From Pseudomonadota bacterium (GTDB lineage Bacteria > Pseudomonadota > Alphaproteobacteria > Rhizobiales > Xanthobacteraceae): a stretch of DNA of 6,177 nucleotides. The first letter of the stretch is position 1. The number at the start of each line of letters is the position of its first letter. The DNA is taken from positions 1-6,177 of the forward strand of contig CAUJKG010000168.1 in the NCBI GenBank assembly GCA_963205465.1. The letters are read 5' to 3'. A program made the position numbers and the translations under genes. Shown here one piece after another: positions 1 through 6,177 of this stretch. The notes beneath the pieces were generated by a model. The model saw only the letters and a program-made list of their open reading frames with translations. It did no database searches and had not been told where the DNA came from.

Positions 1-1376
1 TCGATCACGATGCGGCCGCCGCGGTGTTCCGCCGAAAGTTGGATCGTCCCCTCCTCGCTCTTTCCGGCGCGGCGGCGATCCTCCGGCCGCTCGATGCCGT
101 GATCGACGGCATTGCGGATGATATGTGTCAGCGGATCCGAAAGCCGCTCGATGATCGAACGATCTACTTCCGTCTTCTCGCCGGATAATTCGAGCCGTAC
201 TTTCTTGCCGGTCTTCGCGGACAGCTCGCGCACCAGACGCGGCATGCGCTGAAAGACCGAGCCTACTGCCTGCGCACGCATGGACATGACACTGTCCTTG
301 AGTTCGCGGGTATGATGGATCACCTGCTGCACGGTCTGCAGGAGCTGCGAAGACGTGTGCTCCGGAAGTTCGTTCACGATCTGGCCGAGCATCGCTTGTG
401 CGATGACGAGTTCGCCGACGAGGTTGACGGCGCGATCGATCTTCTCAAGCTCGATACGGGTCGTGGTGGCTGCTGCCTTGGCGGGCCTGGCCTCCCCCGC
501 GGACGGTGGCATGACGTTGGTGTCCGGCTGCTTTACTACCGGCGCGGGCGAACTCGCGGGAATTTCGAATTCCGGCAGCGATGGTGTCTCCGGGACCAGC
601 GGAGGTGCTACTGCGGATGCATGCGCGGACAATACGAGTTCGTCTTCTTGCAGAACGAGATCGACCGTTGCTGCGCTATCCGCGACCAAGGCCGCTATCT
701 CCGGCCAGTCGAGCGAAGATTTGAGCGTCCCTTTCCAGCGCAGATAGCGGCTGCCGGCGCGATAATCCTGAAGCGAGGGTATACCATCAAGATCCGGCGT
801 GAATGTTGCTTCGCCCGCATCATGCAAAGCCTGTTTCGCCTGCACGATAGCGGCAAGAGGAGCATAGCTCAGCGGCCGGAGCTCGACGGCATATTCCTTC
901 AATGGATCGCCGTCTGCATCGTCCGCCATAACGGGAACGAATTCGATCTCCGCGAAATCAGCCGGTGCCACCCCGCTGCTTTCGTCAGCGTCGCAGCCCG
1001 CGATTGTATCCAGCGCTTTCCGGCAATCCATGCCGAAGTGCGCGGGAACCGCCTCGCCCGAGCGGGACAGGCGAACGAGATCAAACAACACGTCGTTCGC
1101 GGAGAGCATCACGTCGAGGGTCGGTTCGCTTTGCGGAATTTTCTCGTGCCGCAGGAGGTCGAGCACGGTTTCAAAGGCATGCGCGAACTCCACCAGCGCC
1201 TCGAAACCGAAAATTCCCGCGCCGCCTTTCACCGAGTGAACGCCGCGGAAAATCGCATGAATCGTTTCGGCGTCCTGCTCGCCGTGGCGTATCGCGGTGA
1301 GGCCAGCTTCGATCTGCTGCAACGCCTCGTCGCATTCGTCGAAAAAGGTCTGTTTCAATTCATCGATTTTGGACAC
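1..1376 (-). CDS. cheA: Chemotaxis histidine kinase CheA, 3' end cut by window edge
   Basis: CheA autophosphorylates on a P1 histidine under receptor control and donates phosphate to CheY and CheB. The minus-strand frame stays open to base 1, giving 458 residues; the usual length is about 600-750. Visible in order: P1 Hpt domain (about 1-105) with phosphoacceptor His47 in FRGVHSVKGGAG; a P2-like region (about 161-250); a Pro/Ala-rich linker (about 251-300); the P3 dimerisation helices from about 305 (RIELEKIDRAVNLVGELVI); and the start of the P4 ATPase domain with the N box DPLTHIIRNAVDHGIE at 414-429. The later ATP-binding glycine boxes and the CheW-binding P5 domain lie outside the window. 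The GTG at 1376 is chosen because an in-frame TGA at 1409-1407 closes the frame upstream and no ATG lies nearby; the first residues are then MSKIDELKQTFFDE. The ribosome binding site is weak. It begins 16 bases after the CheY stop. Identity is certain; the start is probable. Confidence 0.95.
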   Translation of the reverse strand, partial: MSKIDELKQTFFDECDEALQQIEAGLTAIRHGEQDAETIHAIFRGVHSVKGGAGIFGFEALVEFAHAFETVLDLLRHEKIPQSEPTLDVMLSANDVLFDLVRLSRSGEAVPAHFGMDCRKALDTIAGCDADESSGVAPADFAEIEFVPVMADDADGDPLKEYAVELRPLSYAPLAAIVQAKQALHDAGEATFTPDLDGIPSLQDYRAGSRYLRWKGTLKSSLDWPEIAALVADSAATVDLVLQEDELVLSAHASAVAPPLVPETPSLPEFEIPASSPAPVVKQPDTNVMPPSAGEARPAKAAATTTRIELEKIDRAVNLVGELVIAQAMLGQIVNELPEHTSSQLLQTVQQVIHHTRELKDSVMSMRAQAVGSVFQRMPRLVRELSAKTGKKVRLELSGEKTEVDRSIIERLSDPLTHIIRNAVDHGIERPEDRRRAGKSEEGTIQLSAEHRGGRIVI

Positions 1377-1392
1377 TGGCGATGTTTCCGCT

Positions 1393-1794
1393 CTATGCCG
1401 CCACTTTCAGGACGGTCTGGACCAGCCGCTCCGGATCGAAGGGTTTGACCATCCATCCGGTAGCGCCTGCTTCTTTTGCAATCGCGCGTTTGTCGGCCTC
1501 ACCCTCGGTGGTCAGCACCAGCACCGGCAGCGTCAGATAAGCCGGATCGGCGCGGACGCGGCGGATGACTTCGTAACCGTCCATCCTCGGCATGTTGATG
1601 TCGGTAATCACGAGATCCACTTGTTCGCGGCTGAGCACATTGAGGCCGTCCTCGCCGTCCACCGCCTGCAACACGTCGAACCCGGCATCGGCCAACGTCA
1701 GCATCAGCATGTCCCGCATGGTCTTGGAATCGTCGATCGTAAGAATGCGCTTGGGCATGATCTCCGGAAGCGCCGGTTCGCCAACGGGTTGCAT
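1393..1794 (-). CDS. cheY: Possible free CheY from an internal start
   Basis: Within the STAS-CheY frame, the ATG at 1794 (MQPVGEPALPEIMPKRIL) follows a GAGGT ribosome binding site at 7 bases, and would give a 133-residue CheY. A second ATG at 1758 (MPKRILTIDDS) gives the standard 121-residue CheY, but its nearest GGAG is only 3 bases upstream. All receiver residues are present: the acidic pair, phosphoacceptor aspartate, threonine and lysine. If the STAS gene were separate, this would simply be cheY. In the sequence as given it is a nested product, made only if ribosomes start internally. The site and the frame are seen directly; use of the internal start is inference. Confidence 0.45.
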   Translation of the reverse strand: MQPVGEPALPEIMPKRILTIDDSKTMRDMLMLTLADAGFDVLQAVDGEDGLNVLSREQVDLVITDINMPRMDGYEVIRRVRADPAYLTLPVLVLTTEGEADKRAIAKEAGATGWMVKPFDPERLVQTVLKVAA

Positions 1795-2088
1795 GGGAGT
1801 TACCTCATTCGCGCTGCCGGAAACTTCCAGCACGGCTGCGAAATGCGACAGCAAGCCGAGGCTTTCGATATGCACGCGACAGGATTCCGGGAGATCGACG
1901 ATCCTGATGCTGACTTCGCATTGCGCGGACAACAACAGTTGAAGCCACTCCAGATCGAGACCGCTGCAGCGCGACGCATCGATCGTGAAGGGTACTCTCG
2001 CTCGCTTGTGCTCCTGAAGAAGTTGGACAAGCTGCGTGAAATCTTCCAATGCAGGAACCGGCGGCAACGTGAAACGCGACGAACTCAT
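1393..2088 (-). CDS. STAS domain-CheY receiver fusion protein
   Basis: A single 231-residue frame carries two modules. Residues 1-92 resemble the small STAS-domain proteins encoded next to cheY in proteobacterial chemotaxis operons, with the core IDASRCSGLDLEWLQLLLSA at 36-55. Residues 111-231 are a complete 121-residue CheY-type receiver: acidic pair Asp119/Asp120, phosphoacceptor Asp163 in ITDINMPRMDG, Thr193/Thr194, and Lys215 in MVKPF. The linker (93-110) is short and Pro-rich. The receiver would take phosphate from CheA and act on the flagellar motor or serve as a phosphate sink; the role of the STAS part is unknown. The start at 2088 overlaps the cheB stop as ATGA. The two modules are normally separate genes, so the join is unusual. 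A GAGGT site and an internal ATG at 1794 could also give free CheY. A sequencing indel at the STAS 3' end is the main alternative. Confidence 0.8.
   Translation of the reverse strand: MSSSRFTLPPVPALEDFTQLVQLLQEHKRARVPFTIDASRCSGLDLEWLQLLLSAQCEVSIRIVDLPESCRVHIESLGLLSHFAAVLEVSGSANEVTPMQPVGEPALPEIMPKRILTIDDSKTMRDMLMLTLADAGFDVLQAVDGEDGLNVLSREQVDLVITDINMPRMDGYEVIRRVRADPAYLTLPVLVLTTEGEADKRAIAKEAGATGWMVKPFDPERLVQTVLKVAA
1802..1806 (-). promoter_or_regulatory. Internal Shine-Dalgarno site before the CheY module
   Basis: The minus strand reads GAGGT here, 7 bases before the ATG at 1794-1792, a near-ideal match and spacing. It lies inside the STAS-CheY reading frame, where no ribosome binding site would be needed if the fusion were the only product. 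TGA (1807-1805) and TAA (1802-1800) in the two other frames sit on top of it, as expected of a former STAS stop next to a cheY start. Confidence 0.55.
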
Positions 2089-3176
2089 GATGCCACCCCG
2101 ATCGCCGCGCCCGCTCCTGCGGCTGTTTCCCCTGGCTTCCACGCCGACATGATCGCGCCGCCGATCGCTTCCAGCGGAAGCTGGCGTTCCACTGCGCCGC
2201 GTTCGAATGCTTCGCGTGGCATCCCGTAAATGAGCGCAGACTCTTCGTTTTGTCCGATCGTCATCGCTCCGGCCTGACGCATGGCGAGCATTCCCGCGGC
2301 GCCATCCTTGCCCATGCCGGTCAGGATCACGCCCAGTGCTTCGGCGCCCGCGGCTGTCGCGACCGAGCGAAACAGCACGTCGACCGAAGGCCGATGCCCG
2401 GAAACCGGTGCATGGTCGTCGAGCGCACAATAGAAATTCCGGCCGCGACGGATCACGGTCAGATGGTGAGATCCCGGCGCAATCAGCACCTCGCCCGGAC
2501 GAATGGCATCGCCATGCGCCGCCTCGCGCACGCGCATGGGGCAAATCCGGTTCAGGCGATTGGCGAAGGCTTCGGTGAAACGCGGCGGCATGTGCTGGGT
2601 CACCACCACCGGCGGGCAAGCGGCCGTCATGTTCATCAGCACCGCGCGCAGCGACTCGACGCCGCCCGTCGAAGCGCCGACCGCAACCAGGGATGCACGC
2701 CGCGGCAGCGCGACCCTGCGCTGCTGCGCGCGCCGCTGCGCCCTGCGCAGACCGACGCGCAGGTTCGCCGCCTGCTTCACTTTTTCGCAAAGCTCGCGGC
2801 GGAAGCATTCGAGCATATCATCGCCTTGAGAAGCCGGCTTCTGGATGAAGTCGACCGCGCCGACTTCCAGCGCTTCGAGCGTGATGTCGGCGCCATGCTG
2901 CGTCAGGGTCGAAATCATGATCACCGGCATCGGGCGCAATTCGATGATCTTGCGCAGGAACGAGAGGCCATCCATTCCCGGCATTTCGATATCGAGCGTC
3001 AGCACGTCCGGATTGAGGGCGCGGATCAGCTCCCTCGCCTTCGCGGCGTCACCCGCCGCGCCAAGCACCTCGATTGCGGGGTCGCTCTGCAACAAGCTGG
3101 TCAAGATTTTCCGCATCAGCACGGAATCGTCCACGACCAGAACACCGATGCGCTTGCTCATTGTCGCTTCCATCAT
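2085..3176 (-). CDS. cheB: Chemotaxis response regulator protein-glutamate methylesterase/deamidase CheB
   Basis: CheB removes methyl groups from receptor glutamates, and in many species deamidates glutamines, when phosphorylated by CheA; it acts in the cytoplasm at the receptor array. The 363 residues match the family length. The N-terminal receiver (about 8-130) has Asp16/Asp17, phosphoacceptor Asp62 in LDIEMPGMDG and Lys113 in IQKP. The C-terminal methylesterase domain (about 162-345) has the catalytic triad Ser169 (GASTGG), His195 (TQHMPPRF) and Asp291 (TGMGKDGA). The interdomain linker at 140-160 is arginine-rich (9 Arg in 21 residues). The start at 3176 overlaps the cheD stop as ATGA. 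A second start at 3161 (MSKRIGVLVVDDS) has a better ribosome binding site and would shorten the protein by five residues without touching the fold. The stop overlaps the STAS start as ATGA. Confidence 0.97.
   Translation of the reverse strand: MMEATMSKRIGVLVVDDSVLMRKILTSLLQSDPAIEVLGAAGDAAKARELIRALNPDVLTLDIEMPGMDGLSFLRKIIELRPMPVIMISTLTQHGADITLEALEVGAVDFIQKPASQGDDMLECFRRELCEKVKQAANLRVGLRRAQRRAQQRRVALPRRASLVAVGASTGGVESLRAVLMNMTAACPPVVVTQHMPPRFTEAFANRLNRICPMRVREAAHGDAIRPGEVLIAPGSHHLTVIRRGRNFYCALDDHAPVSGHRPSVDVLFRSVATAAGAEALGVILTGMGKDGAAGMLAMRQAGAMTIGQNEESALIYGMPREAFERGAVERQLPLEAIGGAIMSAWKPGETAAGAGAAIGVAS
3167..3171 (-). promoter_or_regulatory. Shine-Dalgarno site favouring the second cheB start
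   Basis: GGAAG on the minus strand stands 5 bases before the ATG at 3161-3159, which begins MSKRIGVLVVDDS. The upstream ATG pair at 3176 and 3173 has no comparable site but overlaps the cheD stop, so it could be used by translational coupling. Which start is used cannot be settled from sequence alone. Confidence 0.4.
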
Positions 3177-3817
3177 GCAAATAGCTCGATATCGCCGCCG
3201 CGGGCGGGCGCGGCGATCCGGGTCGCATACGTGTTTTCGAGGCGCTGGACGGCACTGCTATCGGCATTGCTCAAGAGCCTGCGAACGACCTTTCCGTCTT
3301 CCGGCGAATAGTGGATGCGACGCGGCTGCGTGCCGCCGAGGTCTTGCGCGGCACAGGCGATGCCTTCCTGCTCGAGGTAGTGCAGAACAAATTCCGCATT
3401 CGCCGTGCCGACCAGCTGGCTGCTCTGAATGACGTTGGCGCCGCCGAATACCTTGGCTTCCAGCGCTTCGCGGCGGCAGCCTGCTTTCATGAGTTCGTTG
3501 ATGAGCTTTTCCATCGCGTAATTGCCGAAGCGAGCCGATTGCTGATCGCCGCTCCAATTTCCCGTAGCACTTTGCGGCAGCATGAAATGGTTCATGCCGC
3601 CGATGCCGGTGTCGCGATCCCGGATGCAGGCGGAAACGCAGGAGCCGAGCACGGTGACCAGCACTTCGTTCCGGCGCCCGGCAATGCTGTATTCGCCGGG
3701 CATCACCTTGATGAGCCAGCACGAATTGGCCGCGTCATAAAACGGTCGCCGCTGCGGCATGGCGTGATCGGACAAGACCGCGGGAACAGTTTCCAGAACG
3801 CGGGCGGCGGCGCTCAT
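3173..3817 (-). CDS. cheD: Chemoreceptor glutamine deamidase CheD
   Basis: CheD deamidates specific receptor glutamines to glutamates, making them methylatable by CheR and tuning receptor output. The 214 residues hold one CheD domain (about 35-185): the catalytic cysteine Cys60 in TVLGSCVSACIRD, and His77 in GGMNHFMLP. The 17-residue Cys-His spacing is the same as in Thermotoga CheD (Cys27/His44, from memory). The conserved RFGNYAMEKLINELMK helix follows at 96-111, and KVFGGANV at 122-129. The N-terminal 30 residues and the C-terminal tail from about 195 look variable. The start at 3817 overlaps the cheR stop as ATGA and has a strong GGAGG site. No CheC partner is encoded in the window, which is common outside Firmicutes and Thermotogae. 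Identity is secure. Confidence 0.96.
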   Translation of the reverse strand: MSAAARVLETVPAVLSDHAMPQRRPFYDAANSCWLIKVMPGEYSIAGRRNEVLVTVLGSCVSACIRDRDTGIGGMNHFMLPQSATGNWSGDQQSARFGNYAMEKLINELMKAGCRREALEAKVFGGANVIQSSQLVGTANAEFVLHYLEQEGIACAAQDLGGTQPRRIHYSPEDGKVVRRLLSNADSSAVQRLENTYATRIAAPARGGDIELFA

Positions 3818-4704
3818 CCGCGCCTCCGGTAAATCGTCTTGCCTTCGAGTTCCAGCAGCGGATGCTGCCGCGTGAGTGACTCCGAGTGACCGATATAGAG
3901 CCAGCCGCCCGGCTTGATCCGTTCGGCAAATCGTTCGAGCAGCCGTGCTTTCGTCGGCGCATCGAAATAGATCATCACGTTGCGGCAGAAGATCACGTCG
4001 AACAGCCCCCTGAACGGCCAGTCCTCGATCAGGTTCAAGCGCCGGAAGCGGATGAGATCGCGAAGGCCGTCAGCGACTTGCACTTTCTCGGCGGAAGACC
4101 GGTCTGGTGGCGCTTCGAACATCGAGCGGAACCCCGGCGGAACGTCGTTGACCGATGCGGCGGGATATTCGCCCCGTGCGGCGGCAGCGAGCACTTCGGT
4201 ATCGATGTCGGTCGCCAGAATACGCATGTCGCGGCGCGCCGCATCGGGGATATGCCGGCACAGGATTGCAGCAGCCGAATAGGGCTCCTCTCCGGTCGAA
4301 CAGCCGGCGGACCAAATCCTGAGTTTTGACGACGCATTTTTTGGCAGAGCCGAAAGCGGACGGATAATTGCCTGCTCCAGATGCTGGAAATGATGCGCCT
4401 CGCGAAAGAACTTCGTGAGATTGGTCGAGATGGCATTGATGAAGCGCTGAACTTCGGACCTGTCGGTGGTCAACCGGCTGCGATATTCGGCAAAACTCCC
4501 GATACCCAGTGCGCGCAGGCGGCGCGACAGCCGCCCGTAGACGAGATTGCGCTTCGAGGATGCCAGCGAAATGCCTGCGCTGTCGTAGGCAAATTGCGAG
4601 AGCATCGAAAAGTCGGCATCGCTGAAGGCAAACTCGCGCGCAGGCGGATCCGCGTCGAACACATGATCCTGCCTGATTGCAGTATTGCTTTGCGCGAACG
4701 GCAT
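3814..4704 (-). CDS. cheR: Chemoreceptor glutamate methyltransferase CheR
   Basis: CheR transfers methyl groups from S-adenosylmethionine to receptor glutamates during adaptation. The 296 residues contain the N-terminal all-alpha CheR domain (about 27-85) and the C-terminal methyltransferase domain (about 90-290). Key segments are TNLTKFFRE (94-102), the SAM-binding loop SAGCSTGEEPYS (132-143), acidic ATDID (164-168), the beta-subdomain leading to FRRLNLIEDWPF (220-231), FDVIFCRNVMIYFD (235-248) and GGWLYIGHSESL (266-277). The start at 4704 is forced: the receptor stop TAA at 4725-4723 is in the same frame and closes it 18 bases upstream. The ribosome binding site is poor, so translation may depend on the receptor gene ahead. 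The stop overlaps cheD as ATGA. Nothing is missing from the catalytic core. Confidence 0.97.
   Translation of the reverse strand: MPFAQSNTAIRQDHVFDADPPAREFAFSDADFSMLSQFAYDSAGISLASSKRNLVYGRLSRRLRALGIGSFAEYRSRLTTDRSEVQRFINAISTNLTKFFREAHHFQHLEQAIIRPLSALPKNASSKLRIWSAGCSTGEEPYSAAAILCRHIPDAARRDMRILATDIDTEVLAAAARGEYPAASVNDVPPGFRSMFEAPPDRSSAEKVQVADGLRDLIRFRRLNLIEDWPFRGLFDVIFCRNVMIYFDAPTKARLLERFAERIKPGGWLYIGHSESLTRQHPLLELEGKTIYRRRG
3823..3827 (-). promoter_or_regulatory. Shine-Dalgarno site of cheD inside cheR
   Basis: GGAGG on the minus strand lies 5 bases before the cheD ATG (3817-3815). It is read as the Arg-Arg codons near the CheR C-terminus (IYRRRG). It is the strongest ribosome binding site in the window and fixes the cheD start at the ATGA overlap. 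Confidence 0.75.
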
Positions 4705-4722
4705 TTCGGGAGCATCCGCTGC

Positions 4723-6177
4723 TTAGAACTCTGCCCAGTCATCGGCGCGAACCGCTGCAGCCAGCGCGGACTGCATGCGGCCGACGGGATTCGCAGCGGC
4801 CGGGCGGCGCGCGGCCACCGGTTTTGCTTTCGCAGCCGCACGCGGTTCGGCACCGCCACGCGCCGGAAGCACTGCGCGGATATCCGGCTCGGCGCTCTCC
4901 CGCGCGGCGCCGGTCTTGAAGAACGACACTCTTGCATTCATGGCGCCTGCCTGCTGTTCGAGCGTCTTTGCGGTGGCCGCGTTCTCTTCGACCAGCGCGG
5001 AATTCTGCTGCGTCACCTCGTCCATCTGCGTCAGCGCCTTGTTGACCTGCTCGATGCCGGTCGACTGCTCAGCGCTCGCGGCAGCAATATCGGAAACGAT
5101 ATCGGCGACCTGCTTGATCGACTGCACGATCTCCTGCAGTGAGCCGCCGGCCTTGTTCACAAGATCGACGCCATCCCGCACCTGACCGGAACTGTTGGTG
5201 ATAAGATCCTTGATATCTTTTGCCGCCTGCGAGGAACGCTGCGCGAGGCTTCGCACTTCGGATGCGACCACTGCAAAGCCCCGGCCGGCATCACCCGCTC
5301 TTGCCGCCTCGACCGCAGCATTGAGCGCAAGCAGGTTGGTCTGACGCGCGATCTCGTCGATCACGCCGATGATATCCGAGATTTTCCGGGACGATTCCTC
5401 GATCCGCGCCATGGCTTCGACCGCCTTGGCAACGACTTCACCGCCACGACCTGCTACTTCGCGGGTGGAAGAGGCGCGCTGATTGGCCTGCTGCGCGTTC
5501 TCCGCGTTCTTCTTCACGGTCGAGGAAATTTCCTCCATCGAGGCCGAGGTTTCCTCAAGGCTCGCCGCCTGCTCTTCCGTGCGCTGCGAGAGATCGGTGG
5601 TGCTGGTCGCGATTTCCGCGGAAGCATTGGTCACTTCGCGTGCCGCGGACATAATGTCGGTGATGGTGGCGCCGATGCGCTCGGCCATCGTGTTCGCATC
5701 CTTCTTCAGCGTGCCGAGCGCGCCTTGATATTCGTTGTCGATGCGCTGCGTCAGATCGCCTTCCGCGAGCGCGCCCAGCATCCGGATCAGGTCGTCGAGC
5801 GCGGTGGCGACGATGCCGCAAAGGGAGTTCACCGCCTCGCCGGTCTTGGAGAGCGAACTCGTTTTCCCCTCCAAGGAAATACGGCGAGTTAAATCGCCCG
5901 CGACCGCGGCTTCGACAAGCTCGCGGATACCGGCCTCGATTTCCTTGTCGCCGGTAATGTCGGTCGCATATTTCACGACCTTGAACGGCTTTCCGTTCAT
6001 GTCGAGGATCGGGTTATAGCTCGCCTGAATCCAGACTTCCCGGCCGCCTTTGCCGACGCGGAGATACTGGCCGGAATCATATTCGCCCCGCCCGAGCTTT
6101 TCCCAGAAGGCGCGATAGGCCACGGATTCGCGATAGCCGGCATCGACGAACATGCTGTGATGCTGACCCTGGATTTC
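4723..6177 (-). CDS. PAS-HAMP-HAMP methyl-accepting chemotaxis protein, 5' end cut by window edge
   Basis: This chemoreceptor would control CheA with CheW; 484 residues are visible and the N-terminus lies beyond 6177. Fragment residues 1-76 are the end of a PAS domain with its PAC segment (VWIQASYNPILDMNGKPFKV, then KYATDIT). Two HAMP-like units follow (about 79-130 and 131-180, each with a GDLT core: AGDLTRRI and EGDLTQRI). The methyl-accepting coiled coil runs from about 185 to 420: a methylation region EEQAASLEETSASMEEI, the hairpin tip IDEIARQTNLLALNAAVEAA and the rest of the conserved tip to RSLAQRS, then a return helix with EQSTGIEQVNKALTQMDEVT. Its length matches E. coli Tar position by position from RTEEQ to the tip, so it is probably class 36H. 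A disordered Ala/Arg/Pro-rich linker (about 420-478) ends in the pentapeptide DWAEF, resembling the NWETF tether. No membrane segment is visible, so it may be cytoplasmic. The ligand is unknown; PAS suggests redox, oxygen or a small cofactor. Confidence 0.95.
   Translation of the reverse strand, partial: EIQGQHHSMFVDAGYRESVAYRAFWEKLGRGEYDSGQYLRVGKGGREVWIQASYNPILDMNGKPFKVVKYATDITGDKEIEAGIRELVEAAVAGDLTRRISLEGKTSSLSKTGEAVNSLCGIVATALDDLIRMLGALAEGDLTQRIDNEYQGALGTLKKDANTMAERIGATITDIMSAAREVTNASAEIATSTTDLSQRTEEQAASLEETSASMEEISSTVKKNAENAQQANQRASSTREVAGRGGEVVAKAVEAMARIEESSRKISDIIGVIDEIARQTNLLALNAAVEAARAGDAGRGFAVVASEVRSLAQRSSQAAKDIKDLITNSSGQVRDGVDLVNKAGGSLQEIVQSIKQVADIVSDIAAASAEQSTGIEQVNKALTQMDEVTQQNSALVEENAATAKTLEQQAGAMNARVSFFKTGAARESAEPDIRAVLPARGGAEPRAAAKAKPVAARRPAAANPVGRMQSALAAAVRADDWAEF

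Noticed and set aside
312..1448. A 378-codon plus-strand open frame opposite cheA
   Set aside because: Its translation is Arg/Cys/His-rich with no recognisable domain, while the minus strand encodes a clear CheA over the same bases. Long antisense frames are expected in high-G+C coding DNA.
1800..1808. Three-codon mini-ORF ATG-AGG-TAA at the STAS/CheY junction
   Set aside because: It could be imagined as a regulatory mini-ORF, but it arises by chance from the GAGGT site and neighbouring stops, and nothing else supports it.
1297..2229. A 310-codon plus-strand open frame opposite STAS-CheY
   Set aside because: It is antisense to well-conserved receiver and STAS sequence, with no domain or ribosome binding site to support it.
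2700..2765. GC-rich, repeat-like run in cheB
   Set aside because: It encodes the Arg/Gln-rich linker between the receiver and methylesterase domains; the imperfect repetition follows from CGC/CAG codon use, and no unit repeats cleanly.
2089..2808. Upstream extension of the STAS-CheY frame to an ATG at 2808
   Set aside because: This part reads the cheB methylesterase region in another frame and looks like Arg/Gly/Ala-rich noise. The ATG at 2088 overlapping the cheB stop is the natural start.
2250..3311. A 353-codon plus-strand open frame opposite cheB
   Set aside because: It is a shadow of CheB, which has all catalytic residues on the minus strand; the plus-strand product is His/Arg-rich and low in complexity.

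Overview
The window is one continuous stretch of a bacterial chemotaxis operon, read entirely on the minus strand. High G+C coding sequence, CheD beside CheB/CheR, a STAS domain next to CheY, and a PAS-containing receptor with a Tar-like signalling domain together suggest an alphaproteobacterium, probably in or near the Hyphomicrobiales. The taxonomic call is inference; there is no rRNA or other marker.

In transcription order (from position 6177 down to 1) the genes are: a methyl-accepting chemotaxis protein with PAS and tandem HAMP domains, cut at its N-terminus by the window edge (6177-4723); cheR (4704-3814); cheD (3817-3173); cheB (3176-2085); a single reading frame that joins a STAS domain to a CheY receiver (2088-1393); and cheA, cut at its C-terminal side by the window edge (1376-1). 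The junctions cheR/cheD, cheD/cheB and cheB/STAS are all ATGA overlaps. The receptor/cheR and CheY/cheA gaps are 18 and 16 bases. No non-coding stretch exceeds 20 bases. I see no promoter, terminator, RNA gene, mobile element, repeat array or CRISPR.

The genes form a nearly complete signalling circuit. The receptor senses through its PAS domain(s) and controls CheA autophosphorylation. CheA passes phosphate to CheY and CheB. CheR methylates, CheB demethylates or deamidates, and CheD deamidates the receptor for adaptation. CheW is not in the window and would be expected just outside it.

The most notable point is that the STAS domain and CheY share one frame with no stop between them. A strong ribosome binding site and an internal ATG lie before the CheY part, and stops in both other frames sit at the junction. 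This is either a real STAS-CheY fusion that may also yield free CheY, or a small indel (biological or sequencing error) that removed the STAS stop codon.
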